From: Gammaproteobacteria bacterium
GTDB lineage: Bacteria > Pseudomonadota > Gammaproteobacteria > SZUA-229
Assembly: GCA_022340645.1 (NCBI GenBank)
Contig: JAJDNP010000009.1
Span: 1 to 35,518 of the forward strand
Length of the DNA: 35,518 bases
Direction: 5' to 3'
Position numbers and translations under genes: made by a program. Positions 6,773 to 13,007 of this stretch are shown here, one piece after another. Numbering within the stretch: the stretch's first letter is position 1; each line of letters opens with the position of its first letter. The notes below the pieces were generated by a model that was not told where the DNA came from, made no database searches, and saw nothing but the letters and a program-made list of their open reading frames with translations.

Positions 6773-8917
6773 ATGGATCGAATTGCATTTGATCAAATTA
6801 TCAAAGCTCAAGATGAATTGATTTCTGATTTGGGCGTGGATGTCTGGGTAGGGATGGAGCCCACGTTTACCCGGCGTCTTGCCGAGACACCGGAGTGGTT
6901 ATCAGAAGCACTGGGTTCAGAAAAATTACAGTATGCGTATGCACTGTTAAAAGAGTTATGCAAACGCCAGCCGGGGGGTATTGTATTGCACACCCTGGGC
7001 AGACAATATGCCGGCGAGGAATTGCCCCGTTGGAGCATCGGCTATTACCTGGCAAGAAACAGTCAAATTATTTGGGAGGGACCGCCGGACCCTCGCCTGG
7101 TTTTGCAGCCAGAAGACACAGCGCCGGCGCGGACTGGCAACATTGAAACATTCTGGCAGGCATTAAATGATGAACTAAACCAGTCTTTGTGGCAGTCAGC
7201 CTGTTTTAAGGTGGAACAGGGTTTACGCTACCGTCTTCTGTTACGCTGTGATGGGACTAAACCGGTGGTTGAAATTCATAACAAACCATCACTTACCCGC
7301 AGTTCGGTGCATGAGTCTAAAATTCCACGCCAAGGATTAACCGATGACCTGGCGATAAACGGAGATTTGCTGTTGTGCCTGGACCTGGATCAGGCAGACG
7401 GCGCTGATCATTGCAATGGCAGCGTGGTGTTAGAACTGCCTGAAATGCCAGGCGTCGCCAGCTTTATGCAATTACTACGATGCATTGCGCAAGCCGCAAA
7501 ACTGGCCAGCCTGGAGACCCTGGAATTACAAGGGTTCCCGCCGCCGGTAGATGCCAGTGTGGCATGGACGACCATTACGCCGGACCCTGCGGTGATCGAG
7601 ATCAACCAGGCGCCAGCGGATAATGCGGCGAATTTTTTTGCGCAATGCGAATTGTCATACAGCGCCGCGCAGGCAGTGGGCCTGCACCCCTACCGCTTGC
7701 ATTACAACGGGGTGGTGTCCGACTCCGGCGGTGGCGGCCAGTTTACCCTTGGTGGACTCGAACCATTGAAAAGTCCATTTTTCCGTTATCCGCATTTATT
7801 ACCTCGCCTGGTCCGGTATTTTAATGCGCATCCGGCACTTTCTTACTGGTTTGCGCCACCGTACATTGGCAGCTCAAGTCAGTCGCCTCGTGCTGACGAG
7901 AAAGTACGGGAGTCATTTCAGGAATTATCCCTGGCCCTGGAACAACTGGAGAATATCGAACAGCCGGAACCGGAAATTATCTGGCGCAGCCTGAGTCCGT
8001 TTTTAGTGGACCCTTCTGGCAATCCACATCGCAGTGAACTGAATATCGAAAAGCTGTGGAACCCCTATTTGCCCGGACGTGGTTGCCTGGGGCTGGTGGA
8101 ATTCCGCGCCTTTCGCATGGCACGCAGCTCACAATGCGCCACGGCTATTGCCGTATTGTTACGCAGCATTGTGGCAATGTTAAGCCGCGAGGATAAAATC
8201 ACACAGCTGGTTGATCATGGCGCCGGGCTGCATGACAAATACGCTTTACCGTTTTATATACGGGCGGATTTAGAATGCGTGTTTAATGACCTGCATCACG
8301 CCGGCTTAACTTTACATGATGCTCTTAAAACCATCCTGTTACAGGAACCTGTGCGCTTCATCGGTAAGACAGTATTTCACGGCTGTTATATCGAACTGCA
8401 ACAGGCGCTGGAGTTTTGGCCATTGGTAGGTGATGTCGCTTCGCAGGAAGGCGGCGGTTCCCGCCTGGTGGATGCCAGCACCACACGCCTGCAAGTGACT
8501 ATAGCCATGGAAAACTATGATCCCACGCAGCTCGACGGCTGGGAGCTATGGCTTGACGGTTATCACGTACCGCTGCGTCTGGAACAGGAGCAACAGGGAG
8601 AGGTCAAGGTCACAGGCCTGCGTTACCGGAATTTTGTGCCGAGCATCGGTTTGCATCCCGCTATAGCACCGCGTAACACCATAACACTAGTGCTTGCGCA
8701 TCGCGGCCTGAAAGAGGCGTTAGAAATCACTTATCACGAATGGCATCCTCAGGGTTTGCCTTATCCCGGACTGCCCGAGGATATGGAGGACGCCAGCAGA
8801 CGGCGTAGCCAGCGTTTTACAACGGCAGTTATTCCATTCCAGGGATTTGAACAAGCGAAAAATCCGCCGGATGCAGCAGTGACGGATTACTGCCTGGACC
8901 TGCGCCGTTTGCCATAA
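6773..8917 (+). CDS. DUF2126 protein, predicted amidoligase
   Basis: A 714-residue protein that matches the DUF2126 domain almost from end to end: WVGMEPTFT near residue 25, TLGRQYAGEELPRW, a Gly-rich GGGGQFTLGG region near residue 325, GLVEFRAFRM and a C-terminal VTGLRYRNFVPSIGLHP. DUF2126 has been predicted by Aravind and colleagues to be an amidoligase, that is, an ATP-dependent enzyme that makes amide or peptide bonds; I know of no biochemical proof. It usually forms the C-terminal two thirds of a transglutaminase-DUF2126 protein. Here it stands alone, with the transglutaminase half encoded divergently next door. It is cytoplasmic, with no signal peptide. No Shine-Dalgarno sequence is evident before the ATG. 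Confidence 0.85.
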   Translation: MDRIAFDQIIKAQDELISDLGVDVWVGMEPTFTRRLAETPEWLSEALGSEKLQYAYALLKELCKRQPGGIVLHTLGRQYAGEELPRWSIGYYLARNSQIIWEGPPDPRLVLQPEDTAPARTGNIETFWQALNDELNQSLWQSACFKVEQGLRYRLLLRCDGTKPVVEIHNKPSLTRSSVHESKIPRQGLTDDLAINGDLLLCLDLDQADGADHCNGSVVLELPEMPGVASFMQLLRCIAQAAKLASLETLELQGFPPPVDASVAWTTITPDPAVIEINQAPADNAANFFAQCELSYSAAQAVGLHPYRLHYNGVVSDSGGGGQFTLGGLEPLKSPFFRYPHLLPRLVRYFNAHPALSYWFAPPYIGSSSQSPRADEKVRESFQELSLALEQLENIEQPEPEIIWRSLSPFLVDPSGNPHRSELNIEKLWNPYLPGRGCLGLVEFRAFRMARSSQCATAIAVLLRSIVAMLSREDKITQLVDHGAGLHDKYALPFYIRADLECVFNDLHHAGLTLHDALKTILLQEPVRFIGKTVFHGCYIELQQALEFWPLVGDVASQEGGGSRLVDASTTRLQVTIAMENYDPTQLDGWELWLDGYHVPLRLEQEQQGEVKVTGLRYRNFVPSIGLHPAIAPRNTITLVLAHRGLKEALEITYHEWHPQGLPYPGLPEDMEDASRRRSQRFTTAVIPFQGFEQAKNPPDAAVTDYCLDLRRLP

Positions 8918-9032
8918 CGCGTAAAACCAGATCAGAGAGCAAAAGAATTACAATGACTAAAATATAATATTTCAGCTTTATCAACTTTCTTTGAATGAAT
9001 ATGTCTTTATATAATAAAGTAAACGTATCCTG

Positions 9033-10289
9033 ATGAAGCGCAGAATTTTTTTTAAACATGCTCTCAGGCATTTTATTATAGTTGCGGCACCGGCATGGTT
9101 GCATACCCGGCCTGGTAGTGTGATGGCACAGCAAAAACATGTGACTCATGAAAGTAAACAAAAGGCTGGCATCGATTCCAGCGAACACCTGATCACCCTG
9201 TTCCTCTGCGGCGATGTAATGACCGGACGCGGTATAGATCAAATACTCCCTTATCCCAATTCACCTGAAATTTACGAATCATACTTGCGTGATGCCCGCG
9301 ATTACATTCAGATCGCAGAAATAATAAACGGTCCGATAGCCCGACCGGTGTCGTTTGACTATATTTGGGGCGATGCCCTCACAGAATTTACACGTTTCGC
9401 ACCTGACCTGCGAATTATTAATCTTGAAACCAGCATAACCAGCAACGACCGCTACTGGAAAGGCAAAGGCATCAACTACCGGATGCATCCTCGCAATATA
9501 CGGTGCCTGAGTGTGGCGGGTATAGATGGTGTTACGCTCGCAAACAACCATGTGCTGGACTGGGATTATGCCGGACTCGAAGAAACACTGGCGACATTGC
9601 AGCAGGCGCATATAAAAACTGCCGGCGCTGGTGCAAATATTCGTGAAGCCCAGGCGCCAGCTGTGTTTGAAATACCGGGCAAGGGGCGCGTTCTGCTGTT
9701 TTCATTTTGCGATGACAGTAGTGGTGTTCCATCCAACTGGCAAGCCAGCAGAGGCAAGCCGGGCGTGTACCTGCTGCCGGATTTATCGCCTGCAACCGTT
9801 CGAGAAATAGCGGCACAGATTAATAGCCTCAGACAGAAAAATGACATCATTATTGCGTCCATTCACTGGGGCGGCAACTGGGGATACCGCATTGCTGCCG
9901 ACCATGCTCGCTTCGCACACGCCCTGATTGACGAAGCAGACGTTGACATCATCCACGGTCATTCATCACACCACCCAAAGGGCATAGAAATCTACCGCGA
10001 CCGACCTGTTATCTACGGCTGCGGTGATTTTATCAATGACTATGAAGGCATACGTGGTCACGAAGATTATCGCGGTGATCTCAGCCTGATGTATTTTGTC
10101 ACCATGAATACAAACTCGGGCGAACTGGTTCGTTTCGAAATGGCGCCGATGCAGATGAAACATTTTCGTGTTAATCATGCAAATAAGGCTGATGCGAAGT
10201 GGCTGACCGAGATGCTGAACACCGAAGGCAGCAAACTGAATACCAGTGCACAATTACTGGATAACCGAAAGATACGTCTAAGCTGGTGA
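9033..10289 (+). CDS. CapA/PgsA-family metallophosphatase-like protein
   Basis: A 418-residue protein of the poly-gamma-glutamate capsule CapA/PgsA family (calcineurin-like metallophosphoesterase fold). Metal-site motifs appear in order: LCGDVMTGRG (near 58), NLETS, LANNHVLDWD, SIHWGGNW, HGHSSHHPKG and YGCGDFINDY. The N-terminus has basic residues (MKRR) followed by a hydrophobic stretch ending near SVMA, so it is probably exported or membrane-tethered. Family members support poly-gamma-glutamate export or polysaccharide/peptide processing, but no pgsBC homologues are in the window. It lies 115 bases after the DUF2126 gene in the same direction and 4 bases before a truncated P-loop gene. The ribosome binding site is weak. 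Confidence 0.85.
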   Translation: MKRRIFFKHALRHFIIVAAPAWLHTRPGSVMAQQKHVTHESKQKAGIDSSEHLITLFLCGDVMTGRGIDQILPYPNSPEIYESYLRDARDYIQIAEIINGPIARPVSFDYIWGDALTEFTRFAPDLRIINLETSITSNDRYWKGKGINYRMHPRNIRCLSVAGIDGVTLANNHVLDWDYAGLEETLATLQQAHIKTAGAGANIREAQAPAVFEIPGKGRVLLFSFCDDSSGVPSNWQASRGKPGVYLLPDLSPATVREIAAQINSLRQKNDIIIASIHWGGNWGYRIAADHARFAHALIDEADVDIIHGHSSHHPKGIEIYRDRPVIYGCGDFINDYEGIRGHEDYRGDLSLMYFVTMNTNSGELVRFEMAPMQMKHFRVNHANKADAKWLTEMLNTEGSKLNTSAQLLDNRKIRLSW

Positions 10290-10293
10290 TATC

Positions 10294-10641
10294 ATGGGTA
10301 TTGGTCAAAATATTGATGATTTACCACGGCTTGATCTGGATACCTCTGCAATCATCAATAGAATTTATCAACATAATCGGCGCGTCTTGCTGTTTGGCCC
10401 GATGGGTATCAGGAAATCCACAGTGGTTGCACAGCTAGCAAAAGACCTCTATAACATGCATCGCACATGTTATTGCCTCAACGCTGACCCGGTTTTCTTT
10501 TGTAAGACATCCACAACCTTACCAAGCTGTCCGTGGTCCACCATGGCAAGAAAAGGCGTGGTCCCGAGTTTGCTGTTTTCCCTGCGGAACCAGTGCACCA
10601 TCGCGACCGTATCGTCTGGAAATAATATTTCCAGTAACTGA
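10294..10641 (+). pseudogene. Truncated P-loop ATPase/kinase remnant
   Basis: The open frame is 115 residues, but only about the first 66 look like a real protein: a lead-in, then RVLLFGPMGIRKSTVVAQLA, then CYCLNADP. This is the start of a P-loop protein, possibly of the Clp1/polynucleotide-kinase type. The Walker A motif has Arg where GxxGxGKS/T needs Gly (GIRKST), which should abolish nucleotide binding. From about base 10490 the frame runs antisense through the Xre/MbcA-like gene and loses all family character. It begins 4 bases after capA and was probably co-transcribed with it before a rearrangement removed its 3' part. Confidence 0.65.
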
Positions 10642-10832
10642 AAAAAATAAACAAATAACTCTGCCTGGCTTCGAACACTGCTATTCGAGGCAAACAGTAA
10701 CTCGAGATTTTGAGAGTCAGAGACATCTGCGCAATTAAGTCCCAGTATACGTGCAAGCTCGGCACGATAGAGCCCGAGAGTATCTGTCGCATGATTGACC
10801 GCAGCTATCAGGGAGAGATTATCTGCTTTCAT
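10470..10832 (-). CDS. Xre/MbcA/ParS-type (DUF2384) antitoxin-like protein
   Basis: A 120-residue protein. Residues 15-35 (LGLYRAELARILGL) look like an Xre-type helix-turn-helix, and residues 75-113 (MVHWFRRENSKLGTTPFLAM, then GQLGKVVDVL) match the Xre/MbcA/ParS toxin-binding domain (DUF2384). Proteins of this type normally neutralise a RES-domain toxin encoded next to them and repress their own operon. No RES gene is present; the partner is instead a thioredoxin gene that overlaps it by 14 bases. The last residues (TGSALRQ) are encoded by DNA belonging to the truncated ATPase gene, so the natural C-terminus has been replaced at the junction near 10490. It may still be functional. Confidence 0.65.
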   Translation of the reverse strand: MKADNLSLIAAVNHATDTLGLYRAELARILGLNCADVSDSQNLELLFASNSSVRSQAELFVYFFQLLEILFPDDTVAMVHWFRRENSKLGTTPFLAMVDHGQLGKVVDVLQKKTGSALRQ

Positions 10833-11151
10833 GCCACATGGTATAGGAGCGATATATCGACTGTCTTAACTGATCAACACTGAATGAGCGGGCGAATTCA
10901 CTGATTTGCATGCCTTCGATATAAACCTTTACTACAGGCAGACTGAACACGCCATGTTGTGCGCAGATATCGGCGGAAGTTTCACAATCGACATACGCTG
11001 CCTGCATGTCCGGGTAATGCGACTGCAGCATATTTTCCAGCTTTGGTCGAAGTACCTGGCACACATGGCACTGTTTACCGCCAAACAGAATTAACACGGC
11101 ACCGGAGGATTTCATTTCCTCAAGTCGTTCAATGTCGGTTATTTCATGCAC
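10819..11151 (-). CDS. Thioredoxin-like protein
   Basis: A 110-residue cytoplasmic thioredoxin-fold protein. The redox motif is CHVC (C28-C31, in FGGKQCHVCQVLRP) in place of the usual CGPC, and the cis-proline loop is FSLPVVKVY. No signal peptide or membrane anchor is present. Its stop codon lies inside the Xre/MbcA-like gene (14-base overlap), so translation of the two is probably coupled. CHVC is unusual and suggests a dedicated partner rather than general disulfide reduction. Upstream lies the decayed cusA remnant. Confidence 0.82.
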   Translation of the reverse strand: MHEITDIERLEEMKSSGAVLILFGGKQCHVCQVLRPKLENMLQSHYPDMQAAYVDCETSADICAQHGVFSLPVVKVYIEGMQISEFARSFSVDQLRQSIYRSYTMWHESR

Positions 11152-11242
11152 GATTTTATTTCACCCGCCATGACAACAGCATAATCACAAGCTTATTAAT
11201 CTGCTTCCATCTCCAGCCTACAACTTCAGCATTTCGAGTTAT

Positions 11243-11371
11243 GGCTTTCCATAATAAAATCACCGCAGGAATTACTACCAGCGTTAACAGTGTTGCTTAT
11301 CATACACCAACCATCGGCGTGGTAATTTGTCGCATGACTTTAGAGCCGGCGCCACCGCCGAGCATAATTGG
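11243..11371 (-). pseudogene. Relic of the 3' end of a second cusA-type gene
   Basis: On the minus strand the translation [34 protein letters not shown] and LLWK matches the C-terminus of the intact CusA at 13008-16130 (32 of 40 aligned residues identical by my count). The intact GMVS segment is replaced by a frame-disturbed stretch with two stop codons (tga taa). Upstream of PIML the similarity fades out with a further indel. So this is a decayed, 5'-deleted RND efflux gene. It is in the same orientation as the living cus operon and about 1.7 kb beyond its end. Confidence 0.88.
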
Positions 11372-11618
11372 GAAAAGCGATGAGCGTCCTGAATCTCGTC
11401 CTGCTCTCTATCAATACGGCATCCTCAATTCAGGATGCGCGTCCAGGTCATAACGATTTATTATCAGACAACACACTTCATCCTGATGGTATCAAGTGTT
11501 TAGCCCTGACATTTCAAAGTTAAATAAACTTACGAACCACATAGCACCCCGAGATCTCACACCAAATCACCAGGGAATTTTAATAATAAAACACAAGCTG
11601 GCCGCCAATTGTCGGAAA
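11372..11618. other. Non-coding stretch between cusA relic and YHS gene
   Basis: I see no gene here. There is one perfect small hairpin, GCATCCT-caattc-AGGATGC (11419-11438), without a T tract. The stretch may be decayed coding DNA of the lost second efflux gene, but I could not align it to the intact cusA by eye. Confidence 0.5.
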
Positions 11619-12104
11619 TCAGTGCTTATGACCACACCTGTTAGCTGGCCTTGCCTCAAGAGATATCACCTCAGTTTCCTCCATGGATTGTACAAATGCT
11701 CGCTTAATCCTGTCTATCAGGTTATTACCAGGCACGGCTCCAGCAGCAGTTATTGATTTCTCTATTTGTTCTTCTGTTGCCTGCAACAGGTCATATGTTA
11801 TTTCTATTCTGTTTCCTTCTATCGCAACGTAATGCACACCCATCATTGACTGGATTGATTCGATTACTATTTTTTTGACCTCGGCAAGTAGTGAACCGCT
11901 GAGTCGCAGGGTGCGATTTTTGAGTATTTCATTACCCGTATGTTTTGGTGCTTCGCTACCAGGGTAGCCAATGTATAAATGAGGATTTGACTGAAATCTT
12001 TCCAGGCATTGAGCGGAACAGAAGACATAACGAATGCCCAGATAATCTATCATGAAATTGTCAGATTTCACTTCCATGCCACAGACTGGATCCTTAAGAT
12101 GCAA
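11619..12104 (-). CDS. YHS-domain protein with HMA-like C-terminal region
   Basis: A 161-residue cytoplasmic protein. Residues 1-46 form a YHS metal-binding domain (DPVCGM with C8, then FCSAQCLERF with C29 and C33), as in heavy-metal P-type ATPases. Residues 65-125 (LRLSGSL to TAAGAVPG) have the pattern of an HMA fold but without its CxxC, and the tail ends RCGHKH. It probably binds or senses copper-type metals near the Cus pump. The frame begins at TTG (12104), directly after a TAA stop in the same frame; a far better start (ATG at 12119 with a perfect ribosome site) lies upstream of that stop. Expression may therefore need reinitiation, or the gene is newly inactivated. Confidence 0.72.
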   Translation of the reverse strand: MHLKDPVCGMEVKSDNFMIDYLGIRYVFCSAQCLERFQSNPHLYIGYPGSEAPKHTGNEILKNRTLRLSGSLLAEVKKIVIESIQSMMGVHYVAIEGNRIEITYDLLQATEEQIEKSITAAGAVPGNNLIDRIKRAFVQSMEETEVISLEARPANRCGHKH

Positions 12105-12131
12105 TTAATGAGTGTGCATAAAAATCACCTC
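12105..12131 (-). promoter_or_regulatory. Ribosome site and 4-codon leader (M-H-T-H-stop) before the YHS gene
   Basis: On the minus strand GAGGTGA (12131-12125) is followed 5 bases later by ATG (12119), CAC, ACT, CAT, then TAA (12107-12105), immediately followed in frame by the TTG of the YHS gene. His-rich starts are common before DPVCGM, so the TAA may be a CAA-to-TAA nonsense change. Alternatively it is a real leader peptide with stop-start reinitiation. Confidence 0.65.
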
Positions 12132-12365
12132 TCTATTAACCGCTTGTTTACATACATGTTAGATCGTATCGAAAGTGGTATGTTCAGGCTTTTTTTATCC
12201 TCAAAATACTAAATTTTGTTTATCTGGCTCTTCCTGAATATGCAGATACAGTTATACCCGATAACTCGGCATCAACCTCTCTGCTTTAACATTTGCGCCT
12301 TGCAATACAAACACCGATTGAGTTCCTACCAACGTATGCCCCGGGTTATTCGTAAACGGATGATG
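12132..12365. other. Intergenic stretch between the SHOCT-PII and YHS genes
   Basis: About 230 bases without a recognisable gene. The stretch is A/T-rich near the YHS end. It could carry a promoter for the YHS gene, but I see no clear element and no strong hairpin. Confidence 0.4.
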
Positions 12366-12956
12366 TCAATCACAGACTTCATAATTACATTTTTCCATGG
12401 TTCGAGTATGAAAAACGGATTCTACCGGCTGTATTGCTACAATGCCATCACCTTCCATGCCGGTATGTGCTGCACGCATAATTGCACCGGCAATTTCATC
12501 CGCACGATCCTTACCAATGAATATCTCGATCCGTACATGTGTCAGCATCCAGTCTGATTTATAGAAATTGGCATACTCACCATAGCCCTTGGCCCTGGTG
12601 ACACTCACACCGGGAACATTCAATTTTTGTAACTCTGTCTCGACTTTCTCCAGCACTTCAGGCTGAAAAATCGCTATCACTTTTCTGAAGTTCTCAACCG
12701 CCTCCAGGGAATTTCCCGAATAGTCACGGTTTTCCAGCTCGCGACGACGGCGCTCGTACTCTTTCTCTTCAATTTCACCACGAGCAAATTGTTCCTTTAG
12801 AATCTCCAGTGGATTATCCCTGGAATCTGCACTGGAATCAGTCAAAGTTGACTGCCCATTACCAGAAAATAACTTGACCAGAACTACAATAAAAACTATC
12901 AGCATTAGCCAGAATAACCACATTCCAGTAGCCATCCCACCGGTTTCACCATACAT
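12366..12956 (-). CDS. Membrane-anchored SHOCT-PII fusion protein
   Basis: A 196-residue protein in three parts. Residues 12-30 (WLFWLMLIVFIVVLVKLF) are one membrane helix; residues 48-75 (NPLEILKEQFARGEIEEKEY) are a SHOCT motif; residues 90-189 are a PII (GlnB-like) domain with FRKVIAIFQPEVLEKV, a short T-loop region (GYGEYANFYKSDW, without the usual uridylylated Tyr context) and HTGMEGDGIVAIQPVE. PII proteins form trimers that bind effectors and control partners, often transporters; a PII subgroup near RND metal-efflux genes has been noted before. Two cysteines close the protein (KCNYEVCD). AGGAGGT stands 4 bases before the ATG, and cusA ends 51 bases upstream, so it is probably the last gene of the cus operon. 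Confidence 0.83.
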   Translation of the reverse strand: MYGETGGMATGMWLFWLMLIVFIVVLVKLFSGNGQSTLTDSSADSRDNPLEILKEQFARGEIEEKEYERRRRELENRDYSGNSLEAVENFRKVIAIFQPEVLEKVETELQKLNVPGVSVTRAKGYGEYANFYKSDWMLTHVRIEIFIGKDRADEIAGAIMRAAHTGMEGDGIVAIQPVESVFHTRTMEKCNYEVCD

Positions 12957-13007
12957 ATTTACCTCCTGGAATCTTTACACTCACTTTAATTAGACTTGTT
13001 GCCTGAT

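Noticed and set aside
10959-11453. 164-residue open frame on the plus strand
   Set aside because: It runs antisense through the thioredoxin gene and the cusA relic; the residues show no domain pattern.
12216-12557. 113-residue open frame on the plus strand
   Set aside because: It overlaps the 3' end of the SHOCT-PII gene antisense and looks like random low-quality translation.
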